From Azotobacter beijerinckii (GTDB taxonomy: Bacteria > Pseudomonadota > Gammaproteobacteria > Pseudomonadales > Pseudomonadaceae): 64,000 nucleotides of DNA. Below, one piece after another: positions 1 through 11,032 of the stretch. Both the position numbers and the translations under genes were made by a program. The DNA lies in NCBI RefSeq assembly GCF_900110885.1, contig NZ_FOFJ01000005.1:103802-167801 (forward strand), read 5' to 3'. The notes below the pieces were generated by a model. That model searched no databases. It worked only from the letters and a program-made list of their open reading frames with translations, and was not told the DNA's origin. Position 1 is the first letter of the stretch; the number at the start of each line of letters is the position of its first letter.

Positions 1-798
1 CAACAGCAGGTCAATGCCGAGAAGGGCTTCCGGGCCGAGCTGGTACGTGCCGGCGACTACTTCATCCCGCTGCGCGAGCGTACCGAGATCGCGCGCAAGA
101 AGGGCGCCGACCTGTTCGTCTCGATCCATGCCGACGCCGCCCCGCGTTCGTCGGCCTTCGGTGCTTCGGTCTATGCGCTGTCCGATCGCGGCGCGACCTC
201 GGAAACGGCGCGTTGGCTGGCCGACAGCGAGAACCGCTCGGACCTGATCGGCGGCGTCGGTAGCGTCAGCCTGGAGGACAAGGACCGCATGCTCGCCGGC
301 GTGCTGCTCGACCTGTCGATGACCGCCTCGCTGTCCTCCAGTCTGAACGTCGGCCAGAAGGTGCTGAGCAACATGGGGCGGATCACCTCGCTGCACAAGG
401 AGCGGGTCGAGCAGGCCGGCTTCATGGTGCTGAAGTCGCCGGACATCCCATCGATCCTGGTGGAAACCGGGTTCATCTCCAATCCCGACGAGTCCGACAA
501 GCTACAGACCCGCAGCCACCAGCAGGCGCTGGCTCGTTCCATCCACGGCGGGGTGCGCCAGTTCTTCCAGCAGAACCCGCCGCCGGGCACCTACATCGCC
601 TGGCTGCGCGACTCCGGGAAGATCGCCCGGGGGCGGCAGGAGCATGTGGTCAGCTCCGGCGAAACCCTGGCGCTGATCGCCGAGCGCTACCAGGTCGGCA
701 TGGCGGAGTTGCGCGGAGCCAATCGGTTGAGGAGCGACGAGTTGAAGATCGGCCAGGTTCTCGATATCCCGGCTGCGAGCCTGGCGGCCCAGCCATGA
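1..798 (+). CDS. amiB: N-acetylmuramoyl-L-alanine amidase, 3' part (AmiB/AmiC type)
   Basis: The reading frame is open from base 1 and the start lies outside the window, so only the last 265 residues are present. They hold the second half of an Amidase_3 zinc amidase: a SIHADA motif, whose His is a usual zinc ligand, and an [11 protein letters not shown] segment carrying the catalytic Glu. A C-terminal LysM domain ([16 protein letters not shown]) binds peptidoglycan. Such periplasmic enzymes cleave the amide between MurNAc and the stem peptide during daughter-cell separation. The gene overlaps mutL by ATGA, so the two are probably co-translated. Amidase_3 plus LysM next to mutL is the arrangement of Pseudomonas amiB. 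Confidence 0.93.
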   Translation, partial: QQQVNAEKGFRAELVRAGDYFIPLRERTEIARKKGADLFVSIHADAAPRSSAFGASVYALSDRGATSETARWLADSENRSDLIGGVGSVSLEDKDRMLAGVLLDLSMTASLSSSLNVGQKVLSNMGRITSLHKERVEQAGFMVLKSPDIPSILVETGFISNPDESDKLQTRSHQQALARSIHGGVRQFFQQNPPPGTYIAWLRDSGKIARGRQEHVVSSGETLALIAERYQVGMAELRGANRLRSDELKIGQVLDIPAASLAAQP

Positions 799-2678
799 GC
801 GGCCCGGCGCGCATCCAACTGCTCAGTCCGCGGCTGGCCAACCAGATCGCCGCCGGCGAGGTGGTCGAGCGGCCCGCGTCGGTGGCCAAGGAGCTGCTGG
901 AGAACAGCCTGGACGCCGGCGCCCGGCGCATCGACATCGAGGTGGAGCAGGGTGGCGTCAAGCTGCTGCGGGTGCGCGACGACGGTAGCGGCATCGCCGC
1001 CGATGACCTGCCGCTGGCTCTGGCCCGCCATGCCACCAGCAAGATCCGCGATCTGGACGATCTCGAGCGGGTGACGAGCCTGGGCTTTCGCGGCGAGGCG
1101 CTGGCCTCGGTCGGCTCGGTGGCACGCCTGACCCTGACCTCGCGCACCGCCGATGCCGCGCAGGCCTGGCAGGTGGAAACCGAGGGGCGCGATATGGAGG
1201 CGCGGGTGCAGCCGGCGGCGCACCCGGTCGGTACGTCGGTGGAGGTGCGCGACCTGTTCTTCAATACCCCGGCGCGGCGCAAGTTCCTGCGCGCGGAGAA
1301 GACCGAGTTCGAGCACTTGCAGGAGGTCGTCAAGCGTCTGGCCCTGGCGCGTTTCGAGGTGGCTTTCCATTTGCGCCACAACGGCCGGGGGGCGCTGGTC
1401 CTGCACGAGGCCAGCGACGAGGCGGCCCGTGCGCGGCGGGTCGCAGCGGTTTGCGGAGCGGCCTTCCTGGAGCAGGCACTGCCCGTCGAGGTCGAGCGGG
1501 GCGGCCTGCGCCTGTGGGGCTGGGTCGGCCTGCCGACCTTCTCGCGCAGCCAGGCCGACCTGCAGTACTTCTACGTCAACGGCCGGATGGTGCGCGACAA
1601 GCTGGTCGCCCATGCGGTGCGCCAAGCTTATCGTGACGTGCTGTTCAACGGCCGCCACCCGACCTTCGTGCTGTTCCTCGAGGTCGATCCGGCGGTGGTG
1701 GACGTCAACGTGCATCCTACCAAGCACGAGGTGCGTTTCCGCGACGGCCGCATGGTCCACGATTTCCTCTACGGCACCCTGCACCACGCGCTGGGCGAGG
1801 TACGCCCCGAAGACCAACTGGCGGCGCCGCTTGCTGCGCCATCAGCGCCTCCGGTCACGGGGCCGGCCGCCGGCGAGTTCCGGGGGCAGGGCGAGATGTC
1901 GCTGTCCGCCAGCGTGCCCGAGCGGGTGTCGGTCGAGCCGCCTGCTTGGAGGGGGGGCGGCGCTGGCTATCAGGCGCCGCCGTCGCGTCCGGCAGTGCAT
2001 TCCGCCGAATCCGGAGGGGTCTATCGCGAGTTCTTCGCGCCGCTGGCCGATTCGGGCTCCGCGCCGGAGGCCCTGCCGGACGGACAGGGCGACGTTCCGC
2101 CGCTCGGCTATGCCCTGGCCCAGCTCAAGGGGATCTACATCCTTGCCGAGAACGTCCAGGGGCTGGTGCTGGTGGACATGCATGCGGCCCACGAACGGAT
2201 CACCTACGAGCGGTTGAAGAGCGCCATGGCCAGCGAGGGACTGCGCGGCCAGCCGCTGCTGGTGCCGGAAAGCCTGGCCCTCAGCCAGCGCGAGACGGAT
2301 TGCGCCGAGGAGCACGCCGAGTGGTTCCAGCGGCTGGGCTTCGAGCTGCAGCGCCTCGGCCCGGAAACCCTGGCGATCCGCCAGACGCCGGCGTTGCTCC
2401 GTCAGGCCGAGGCGGGCCGGCTGGTGCGCGACGTGCTGGCCGATCTGCTGGAGTACGGCAGCAGCGACCGCATTCAGGCCCACCTCAACGAACTGCTGGC
2501 GACCATGGCTTGTCACGGCGCGGTGCGTGCCAACCGGCGCCTGACCCTGCCGGAGATGAACGCCCTGCTGCGCGACATGGAGCACACCGAGCGCAGCGGC
2601 CAGTGCAACCACGGGCGGCCGACCTGGACCCAACTGGGCATGGACGAGCTGGACAGGTTGTTCCTGCGCGGCCGTTAG
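795..2678 (+). CDS. mutL: DNA mismatch repair protein MutL (endonuclease type)
   Basis: At 627 aa this is MutL. The N-terminal GHKL ATPase shows [17 protein letters not shown] and [10 protein letters not shown]. The C-terminal dimerisation domain carries [12 protein letters not shown], a version of the DQHA(X)2E(X)4E nuclease motif with Met for Gln, followed by [12 protein letters not shown] and CNHGRPT. These are metal-site motifs of MutL proteins that nick DNA themselves, as opposed to enterobacterial MutL, which works with MutH. The protein links MutS mismatch recognition to strand incision. Its ATG overlaps the amiB stop, and miaA follows at once. A proline-rich linker (about 340-440) separates the two domains, as usual. 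Confidence 0.97.
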   Translation: MSGPARIQLLSPRLANQIAAGEVVERPASVAKELLENSLDAGARRIDIEVEQGGVKLLRVRDDGSGIAADDLPLALARHATSKIRDLDDLERVTSLGFRGEALASVGSVARLTLTSRTADAAQAWQVETEGRDMEARVQPAAHPVGTSVEVRDLFFNTPARRKFLRAEKTEFEHLQEVVKRLALARFEVAFHLRHNGRGALVLHEASDEAARARRVAAVCGAAFLEQALPVEVERGGLRLWGWVGLPTFSRSQADLQYFYVNGRMVRDKLVAHAVRQAYRDVLFNGRHPTFVLFLEVDPAVVDVNVHPTKHEVRFRDGRMVHDFLYGTLHHALGEVRPEDQLAAPLAAPSAPPVTGPAAGEFRGQGEMSLSASVPERVSVEPPAWRGGGAGYQAPPSRPAVHSAESGGVYREFFAPLADSGSAPEALPDGQGDVPPLGYALAQLKGIYILAENVQGLVLVDMHAAHERITYERLKSAMASEGLRGQPLLVPESLALSQRETDCAEEHAEWFQRLGFELQRLGPETLAIRQTPALLRQAEAGRLVRDVLADLLEYGSSDRIQAHLNELLATMACHGAVRANRRLTLPEMNALLRDMEHTERSGQCNHGRPTWTQLGMDELDRLFLRGR

Positions 2679-2766
2679 CGGGCTTGTGGCCCGAGCGAGT
2701 CCGCTTGCAGCCTGCCGACCGGCGCCCGAAACTATGAGCCCTTTCGTGCCTGTGCCGAGTTTGCCG

Positions 2767-4082
<1,316 letters not shown>

Positions 4083-4094
4083 TAGGAGTCCGCC

Positions 4095-5396
4095 TTGTTC
4101 TTTGAGCGCCCTGGTGGTGGAGAGCGGGCCATTCTGGTTCACCTGGAAGGTCAGGATCCCGAGGCGCGTGAGGACCCGCAGGAGTTCCAGGAGCTCGCCC
4201 GTTCGGCGGGGGCCGATGTGGTGGCGTTCGTCGGGGTGGCTCGCCACCAGCCGACGGCCAAATACCTGATCGGCACCGGCAAGGTCGATGAGCTGCACGA
4301 TCTGGTCAGGACCGAGCAGGCCGAACTGGTGATCTTCAATCACATCCTTACACCCAGCCAGGAGCGCAACCTGGAGCGCGCCTTCGAGTGCCGGGTGCTT
4401 GATCGCACCGGCCTGATCCTCGATATCTTCGCCCAGCGCGCGCGTACCCATGAGGGCAAGCTGCAGGTCGAGCTGGCTCAACTGGAGCACATGAGTACCC
4501 GGCTGGTCCGCGGCTGGACCCACCTGGAGCGGCAGAAAGGCGGTATCGGTCTGCGCGGTCCCGGGGAAACCCAGCTCGAGACCGACCGGCGCCTGCTGCG
4601 GGTGCGCATCCGGCAGATCCGCCAGCGTCTGGAGAAGGTACGCAGCCAGCGCGAGCAGGCGCGGCGCGGGCGCAAGCGCGCAGAGATTCCCCTGGTCTCC
4701 CTGGTCGGTTACACCAATGCCGGCAAGTCCACCCTGTTCAATGCGATGACGGCTTCCGAGGTCTATGCGGCCAACCAACTGTTCGCCACCCTCGATCCGA
4801 CCCTGCGTCGTCTCGAGCTGGACGACTTGGGGCCGCTGGTGCTGGCCGATACGGTGGGATTTATCCGCCATCTGCCGCACAAGCTGGTCGAGGCATTCCG
4901 CGCTACGCTGGAGGAGTCGAGCAATTCCGACCTGCTCTTGCATGTGATCGATGCCCATGAGCCCGAGCGCATGGCGCAGATCGAGCAGGTCATGGTCGTT
5001 CTGGGGGAGATCGGTGCCGATAGCCTGCCGATCCTCGAAGTATACAACAAGCTGGACCTGCTCGAGGGCATGGAGCCGCAGATCCAGCGCGATGCCGACG
5101 GCAAGCCGCAGCGAGTCTGGGTATCGGCTCGCGACGGGCGCGGTCTGGATCTGTTGCGCCAGGCCATTGCCGAGCTGCTGGGGGACGATCTGTTTGTCGG
5201 TACCCTGCACTTGCCGCAGCGCTTGAGCCGACTGCGTGCGCAGTTCTTCGCGCTCGGGGCGGTGCGCAGCGAAGCGCATGACGAGGAGGGGGGAAGCCTG
5301 TTGGCGGTACGCCTGCCGCGGATCGATTTGAACCGTCTGGTCAGCCGGGAGGGCCTGCAGCCGGACGAGTTCCTTGCGCAACATACTTTGCAATGA
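4095..5396 (+). CDS. hflX: Ribosome-associated GTPase HflX
   Basis: HflX binds the 50S subunit and splits stalled 70S ribosomes under stress. The 433-residue protein has the HflX N-terminal domain (including GTGKVDEL and GPGETQLETDRR) and then an Obg-type G domain: P-loop GYTNAGKST, G3 DTVGF and G4 NKLD. The start is TTG at 4095, supported by AGGAG 7 bases upstream and by an N-terminus (MFFERPGGGERAILVHLEGQ) like that of Pseudomonas HflX. It is tightly linked to hfq. The TTG start may keep its expression below that of hfq. Confidence 0.96.
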   Translation: MFFERPGGGERAILVHLEGQDPEAREDPQEFQELARSAGADVVAFVGVARHQPTAKYLIGTGKVDELHDLVRTEQAELVIFNHILTPSQERNLERAFECRVLDRTGLILDIFAQRARTHEGKLQVELAQLEHMSTRLVRGWTHLERQKGGIGLRGPGETQLETDRRLLRVRIRQIRQRLEKVRSQREQARRGRKRAEIPLVSLVGYTNAGKSTLFNAMTASEVYAANQLFATLDPTLRRLELDDLGPLVLADTVGFIRHLPHKLVEAFRATLEESSNSDLLLHVIDAHEPERMAQIEQVMVVLGEIGADSLPILEVYNKLDLLEGMEPQIQRDADGKPQRVWVSARDGRGLDLLRQAIAELLGDDLFVGTLHLPQRLSRLRAQFFALGAVRSEAHDEEGGSLLAVRLPRIDLNRLVSREGLQPDEFLAQHTLQ

Positions 5397-5491
5397 AAGC
5401 TCAGCCAGCGGTTTTGCCGTGGGATGCAGGCATTGAGTAGCATGGGGCGGCGTGCCGTGGGCGCGTCTTTGTTTTTCGGATGGAGAGCGCT

Positions 5492-6652
5492 ATGGCTTGG
5501 AATGAGCCGGGTGGCAATTCTAACAACCAGGATCCCTGGGGGGGGCGTCGCGGAGGCGACCGCAAGGGGCCACCGGACCTCGACGAGGCATTCCGCAAGT
5601 TGCAGGAAAGCCTAGGCGGCATGTTGGGCGGAAAGAAGCGCGGTGGTGACGGGGCGAGTGGCAAGGGCGGCGGTTTCGGCCTGTTCGGCATCTCCCTGGC
5701 GGTGCTGGCGGCCTTTTGGCTGTACAGCGCGATCTACGTGCTGGACGAGCAGGAGCAGGCGGTGGTGCTGCGCTTCGGCAAATATCACGAAACCGTCGGG
5801 CCGGGTCTGAATATCTATTTCCCGCCGATCGATAGCAAGTTCGTGGAGAACGTCACCCGCGAGCGGGCCTACACCAAGCAGGGGCAGATGCTCACCGAGG
5901 ACGAGAACATCGTCGAGGTGCCGCTCACCGTGCAGTACAAAATCAGCAGCCTGAAGGACTTCGTGCTGAATGTGGATCAGCCCGAGGTCAGTCTGCAGCA
6001 TGCCACCGACAGTGCCCTGCGCCATGTGGTGGGTTCCACCGAGATGGATCAGGTGCTCACCGAGGGGCGCGAGCTGTTGGCGAGCGAGGTGCAGGAGCGC
6101 TTGCAGCGTTTCCTCGACACTTACCGTACCGGTATCGTCGTGACCCAGGTGAACGTGCAGAACGCCCAGGCGCCTCGCGAGGTTCAGGAGGCGTTCGACG
6201 ACGTGATCCGGGCTCGTGAGGACGAGCAGCGCGAGCGCAATCAGGCGGAAGCCTATGCCAATGGCGTGGTCCCCGAAGCGCGCGGCCAGGCGCAGCGGAT
6301 TATCGAGGATGCCAATGGCTATCGCGAGGAGGTTGTGGCCCGCGCCCAAGGTGAGGCTGATCGCTTCAGCAAGCTGGTGGCGGAGTATCACAAGGCGCCA
6401 GAGGTAACCCGCCAGCGCCTGTATCTCGAAACCCTGCAGGAGGTCCTGAGCAACAGCAGCAAGGTGCTGGTTGCCACCAAGGGGGAGCAGAGCAACCTGC
6501 TCTACCTGCCGCTCGACAAGATGCTCGAGGGGCGCGCCAGCGGTGCTTCTGTCGGCTTGTCGGCGCCTGCCGCGGCTGGCGCCGCCGATCAGGGTTCGCA
6601 GGTCGTCAATGATCTGCAGCAGCGAGACCCGCGTTCAAGGGAGAGGCGTTGA
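5492..6652 (+). CDS. hflK: FtsH-associated SPFH protein HflK
   Basis: HflK and HflC form a large periplasmic cage around the membrane protease FtsH and limit its access to membrane substrates. The 386-residue protein has a Gly/Arg-rich cytoplasmic N-terminus (DPWGGRRGGDRKGPPDLDEAF), one membrane segment near residues 62-80, and an SPFH/prohibitin domain (VVLRFGKY...) with a charged helical stretch. ATG 5492 is preferred over ATG 5480 because GGAGAG sits 5 bases before it and MAWNEPGG is the family N-terminus. The stop overlaps the hflC start (TGATG). Confidence 0.96.
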   Translation: MAWNEPGGNSNNQDPWGGRRGGDRKGPPDLDEAFRKLQESLGGMLGGKKRGGDGASGKGGGFGLFGISLAVLAAFWLYSAIYVLDEQEQAVVLRFGKYHETVGPGLNIYFPPIDSKFVENVTRERAYTKQGQMLTEDENIVEVPLTVQYKISSLKDFVLNVDQPEVSLQHATDSALRHVVGSTEMDQVLTEGRELLASEVQERLQRFLDTYRTGIVVTQVNVQNAQAPREVQEAFDDVIRAREDEQRERNQAEAYANGVVPEARGQAQRIIEDANGYREEVVARAQGEADRFSKLVAEYHKAPEVTRQRLYLETLQEVLSNSSKVLVATKGEQSNLLYLPLDKMLEGRASGASVGLSAPAAAGAADQGSQVVNDLQQRDPRSRERR

Positions 6653-7521
6653 TGAGCAACAAGTCCGTGGTTGCCCTGGTCGTCGGAGTGGTCCTGGCAA
6701 TCGTCGTCTGGAACAGCTTCTATATCGTGGCACAAACCGAAAAGGCCGTCCTGCTGCAGTTCGGTCGCATCGTCGAGGCGGATGTCCAGCCCGGGTTGCA
6801 CGTGAAGATTCCCTACGTCGACAAGGTGCGCAAGTTCGATGCTCGTCTGGTGACGCTGGATTCGCCGACCCAGCGTTTTCTCACTCTCGAGAAGAAGGCG
6901 GTGATGGTCGATGCCTATGCCAAGTGGCGGGTGGCGGATGCCGAGCGCTTCTATACCGCTACCTCCGGCCTTAAGCAGGTCGCCGACGAGCGTCTGCTAC
7001 GCCGTCTCGAATCGGGGCTGCGCGATCAGTTCGGCAAACGCACCCTGCACGAGGTGGTTTCCGGCGAGCGCGATGCGCTGATGGCGGACATTACCCAGAC
7101 GCTTGATCGCTTGGCACGCAAGGAACTGGGGATCGAGGTGCTCGACGTGCGGGTCAAGGCCATCGACCTGCCCAAGGAGGTCAACCGCAGTGTATTCGAG
7201 CGGATGAGCACCGAGCGCGAGCGTGAGGCCCGCGAGCACCGCGCCAAGGGCAAGGAGCTGGCCGAGGGCATTCGTGCCGACGCCGACCGCCAGCGCCGGG
7301 TATTGCTGGCCGAGGCCTATCGCAAGGCGGAAGAGGTCCGTGGCGAGGGCGATGCACAGGCGGCTGCCGTTTATGCCCAAGCCTACAAGCAGGATCAGGA
7401 GTTCTACGCCTTTCATCGTAGCTTGCAGGCCTATCGCAGCAGTTTCGCGGACAAGAAGGACGTACTGGTTCTGGATCCGAGGAGCGAGTTCTTCCGCTAT
7501 CTCGAACAGGCCAAGCCGTGA
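6652..7521 (+). CDS. hflC: FtsH-associated SPFH protein HflC
   Basis: This is the partner of HflK in the FtsH-HflKC complex, at 289 residues. A single N-terminal membrane anchor (VVALVVGVVLAIVVWNSFY) precedes an SPFH domain (EKAVLLQFGRIVEADVQPG) and a long Arg/Glu-rich helix (RMSTEREREAREHRAKGKEL). The C-terminus VLDPRSEFFRYLEQ is typical. The start shares bases with the hflK stop, so the pair is translationally coupled. A strong palindrome and then an intrinsic terminator follow the stop, which suggests that the hfq-hflX-hflK-hflC unit ends here. The FtsH-like gene at 59.8 kb is not adjacent. Confidence 0.96.
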   Translation: MSNKSVVALVVGVVLAIVVWNSFYIVAQTEKAVLLQFGRIVEADVQPGLHVKIPYVDKVRKFDARLVTLDSPTQRFLTLEKKAVMVDAYAKWRVADAERFYTATSGLKQVADERLLRRLESGLRDQFGKRTLHEVVSGERDALMADITQTLDRLARKELGIEVLDVRVKAIDLPKEVNRSVFERMSTEREREAREHRAKGKELAEGIRADADRQRRVLLAEAYRKAEEVRGEGDAQAAAVYAQAYKQDQEFYAFHRSLQAYRSSFADKKDVLVLDPRSEFFRYLEQAKP

Positions 7522-7522
7522 C

Positions 7523-7561
7523 GGACATCCCGGCGGGACTGCAGGTCCCGCCGGGATGTCC
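7523..7561 (+). other. Perfect 17-bp hairpin just after hflC
   Basis: Bases 7523-7539 pair perfectly with 7545-7561 around a 5-base loop (TGCAG), starting 2 bases after the hflC stop. No T-run follows. The stem could protect the 3' end of the hflKC mRNA or act with the terminator 28 bases downstream. Confidence 0.7.
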
Positions 7562-7588
7562 CGAGTGGAAAACGTGCTATGATGAGCC

Positions 7589-7612
7589 AGCCGGGGAAAT
7601 CCCGGCTTTTTT
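7589..7612 (+). terminator. Intrinsic terminator between hflC and the DUF2065 gene
   Basis: The stem AGCCGGG (7589-7595) pairs with CCCGGCT (7601-7607) around the loop GAAAT, followed by a run of six T (7607-7612). It lies 15 bases before the next start codon, so it may act as a partial terminator or attenuator for the downstream genes. Confidence 0.75.
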
Positions 7613-7627
7613 GCGTCTGTGGAAATC

Positions 7628-7813
7628 ATGTGGCAGGAATTCGCGATTGCTTTGTGTCTGATGCTGGTGCTCGAAGGCATCCTGCCATTCCTCAATCCGC
7701 GACGCTGGCGTAGTGCGATCATGCAGGTGCTGCAATTGTCGGATCGCCAACTGCGCCTCACCGGGCTGGCCAGCATGCTGCTGGGAACAGCCCTCCTTTA
7801 TTGGCTTCACTGA
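7628..7813 (+). CDS. DUF2065 (YjeT-like) small membrane protein
   Basis: This 61-residue protein has two predicted membrane helices ([18 protein letters not shown] and [17 protein letters not shown]) joined by a basic loop (NPRRWRSA). The LVLEGxxPFxxPxxW pattern is that of DUF2065/YjeT, a small inner-membrane protein found beside hflC in many gammaproteobacteria. Its function is not known. I used ATG 7628; GTG 7619 would add three residues. It lies between the hflC terminator and hisZ, with the usual Pseudomonas neighbours. Confidence 0.85.
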   Translation: MWQEFAIALCLMLVLEGILPFLNPRRWRSAIMQVLQLSDRQLRLTGLASMLLGTALLYWLH

Positions 7814-7848
7814 AGGCTTGCCGCCCGGATCGAGAGAGGAAAGGCGTA

Positions 7849-9036
7849 ATGGCAACGGTAGACCGCTGGCTGCTGCCGGATGGTATCGAGGAAGTTCTGC
7901 CGCCAGAGGCGGCTCGTATCGAGGTGGTACGCCGCCAGATGCTGGATCTGTTCCAGCGCTGGGGCTACGAGTTCGTCGTCACCCCGCATATCGAATTCCT
8001 GGAGTCCCTGCTGACCGGCGCCGGTCAGGATCTGGATTTGCGTACTTTCAAGGTGACGGACCCGCTGTCTGGTCGCCTGATCGGCTTTCGTGCCGACATC
8101 ACCCCGCAGGTGGCGCGCATTGATGCGCACACCCTGCGCCGCGAGGGGCCGAGCCGGCTCTGCTATGCCGGCAGCGTGCTGCATGCGCAGCCGCGGGCCC
8201 TGTCCACCTCGCGTAGCCCCATCCAGCTGGGGGCGGAGCTGTATGGCGACGCCAGTCCGGCGAGCGATGTGGAGGTCATCGGCCTGATGCTGGAGGTGCT
8301 CGAGCGGGTCGCGGTGCCGGATGTGCACATGGACCTTGGGCATGTCGGCATCTACCGCGGGTTGGCTCGGGCGGCGGGGCTGTCCGGCGAGGTCGAGCAG
8401 CAGTTGTTCGATGCCTTGCAGCGCAAGTCGGTCGACGAGGTAGAGGTCCTGACCACGCCGTTGCCTGAGGCTCAGGCCTCGATGCTGCGTGCCCTGGCCG
8501 AGCTTTGTGGCGGTCGCGAGGTGCTCGATCTGGCTCAGGCTTGCCTGGTCGATGCACCCGCCGAGGTGCACGCAGCGCTGGACGAACTGATCGCCATCGC
8601 CGACGCGCTGGGCGTGCGCTATCCGGAGCTGCCGCTGTATTTCGATTTGAGCGAGCTGCGCGGCTATCACTACCACACTGGCGTGGTGTTCGCGGCCTTC
8701 GTGCCGGGGGTCGGCCAATCGATCGCCCAGGGTGGTCGCTACGACGACATCGGCGCCGATTTCGGTCGTGCTCGACCGGCCACCGGTTTTTCCACCGACC
8801 TGAAGACCCTGGTAGCCCTGGGGCAGGTGGCGCCGGCCGAGCCGGTGGTCGGCATCTGGGCTCCGGACAGTCACGATGTCTATCTTTGGCAGATGGTGCA
8901 GCGCCTGCGGCGCCAGGGCGAACGAGTGATCCAGGCGTTGCCGGGGCAGCAGATCGCTGCCGCCCGGGTTTGCGGCTGTGACCGGCAGTTGCTGCTGAGC
9001 GATGGTCAGTGGCGGGTGGTGCCGCTGGCGTCCTGA
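7849..9036 (+). CDS. hisZ: ATP phosphoribosyltransferase regulatory subunit HisZ
   Basis: HisZ is a histidyl-tRNA synthetase paralogue without tRNA-charging activity. It partners the short form of HisG and confers histidine feedback control on the first step of histidine synthesis. The 395 residues show the class II synthetase fold ([47 protein letters not shown]) but lack the HisRS anticodon-binding domain. ATG 7849 follows a strong AGAGAGGAAAGG site; the frame is open to 7801. Its place just before purA matches Pseudomonas. Short-form HisG should be encoded elsewhere. Confidence 0.95.
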   Translation: MATVDRWLLPDGIEEVLPPEAARIEVVRRQMLDLFQRWGYEFVVTPHIEFLESLLTGAGQDLDLRTFKVTDPLSGRLIGFRADITPQVARIDAHTLRREGPSRLCYAGSVLHAQPRALSTSRSPIQLGAELYGDASPASDVEVIGLMLEVLERVAVPDVHMDLGHVGIYRGLARAAGLSGEVEQQLFDALQRKSVDEVEVLTTPLPEAQASMLRALAELCGGREVLDLAQACLVDAPAEVHAALDELIAIADALGVRYPELPLYFDLSELRGYHYHTGVVFAAFVPGVGQSIAQGGRYDDIGADFGRARPATGFSTDLKTLVALGQVAPAEPVVGIWAPDSHDVYLWQMVQRLRRQGERVIQALPGQQIAAARVCGCDRQLLLSDGQWRVVPLAS

Positions 9037-10383
<1,347 letters not shown>

Positions 10384-10397
10384 GGCCGAAGTTGCTT

Positions 10398-10425
10398 CGG
10401 AAGGTCGCCTGCAGGCGACCTTCCG
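10398..10425 (+). other. 28-bp perfect palindrome after purA
   Basis: CGGAAGGTCGCC (10398-10409) pairs with GGCGACCTTCCG (10414-10425) around TGCA, itself a palindrome. There is no T-run. It is probably an mRNA 3'-end stem or a rho-assisted stop for purA. Confidence 0.6.
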
Positions 10426-10493
10426 GGTCGGGTGTCAGTTCTACTGGATAGGCCGGGGAAGGGACTCGATGGTATTTTCGAATGTGCAGAAAC

Positions 10494-10523
10494 AAAAAAA
10501 CCGAGCCATGGGCTCGGTTTTTT
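10494..10523 (-). terminator. Terminator of the tRNA-Leu transcript (bidirectional shape)
   Basis: The stem CCGAGCC/GGCTCGG (10501-10507 with 10511-10517) is flanked by seven A (10494-10500) and six T (10518-10523), so it can terminate from either side. On the minus strand it lies 10 bases beyond the end of the nearer tRNA-Leu. On the plus strand it may stop purA transcripts. Confidence 0.85.
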
Positions 10524-10533
10524 ATGAATAAGA

Positions 10534-10620
10534 TGGTGCCCAGGAGAAGACTCGAACTTCCACGGTGTTGCCACCGCTAGGACCTGAACCTAGTGCGTCT
10601 ACCAATTCCGCCACCTGGGC
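10534..10620 (-). tRNA. tRNA-Leu (anticodon CAG), copy 1
   Basis: On the minus strand the 87 bases fold as a class II tRNA. The acceptor stem GCCCAGG pairs with CCTGGGC. The D-arm is GCGGAATTGGTAGACGC. The anticodon stem CTAGG/CCTAG holds the loop TTCAGGT, with CAG decoding CUG. A long variable arm (CGGTGGCAACACCG) and a T-arm with GTTCGAGTC follow, and the 3' CCA is encoded. CUG is the main leucine codon in a genome this GC-rich. Confidence 0.97.
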
Positions 10621-10729
10621 ACATGCGACGATCAAGCGCCGGCTTTTGCAGTATTTATCGGGTCGACCGATGCGGAGCCTGCTGTCCGCTACAAATTGCA
10701 CGTCTCTTTGGCGATTCGTGCTTTTAATA

Positions 10730-10816
10730 TGGTGCCCAGGAGAAGACTCGAACTTCCACGGTGTTGCCACCGCTAGGACCTGAACCTAGTGCGTCTACCA
10801 ATTCCGCCACCTGGGC
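10730..10816 (-). tRNA. tRNA-Leu (anticodon CAG), copy 2
   Basis: This is an identical 87-base copy of the tRNA-Leu at 10534-10620, with the same CAG anticodon and encoded CCA, lying 109 bases upstream of it on the minus strand. The 12 bases beyond each 3' end are also alike, which marks a recent tandem duplication. The pair is probably co-transcribed leftward and ends at the 10494-10523 terminator. Confidence 0.97.
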
Positions 10817-10864
10817 ACTGCATCTTGATCTCGATGCTATCGCGTCGATTTCATGCTACAACGT

Positions 10865-10893
10865 CTGACAACGTTGTGGGCGCGAACTATACG
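10865..10893 (+). promoter_or_regulatory. Sigma-70-type promoter for rnr
   Basis: CTGACA (10865-10870) matches the -35 hexamer at five of six positions. TATACG (10888-10893) matches the -10 at four of six, with an ideal 17-base spacer. Transcription would start near 10900, leaving a leader of about 130 bases before rnr. The divergent tRNA-Leu genes use the other strand of the same gap. Confidence 0.6.
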
Positions 10894-10917
10894 GAGCAGG
10901 TCTTGGCTTGTAAACCC

Positions 10918-10946
10918 TTGCGGTGAAAAAATTATTGTCACCGCAA
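10918..10946 (+). promoter_or_regulatory. 9-bp hairpin in the rnr leader
   Basis: TTGCGGTGA (10918-10926) pairs perfectly with TCACCGCAA (10938-10946) around an A/T-rich loop (AAAAATTATTG). It falls inside the predicted rnr 5' leader. It could influence mRNA stability or be an autoregulatory site for RNase R; nothing in the sequence proves this. Confidence 0.45.
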
Positions 10947-11032
10947 AGCTGACCGACAGATGGATTTCGCGCTTCAATAAGCAGATGGCAAATACATCGA
11001 ATGGAAACCATGAACAAGGTGACAACGCACTG

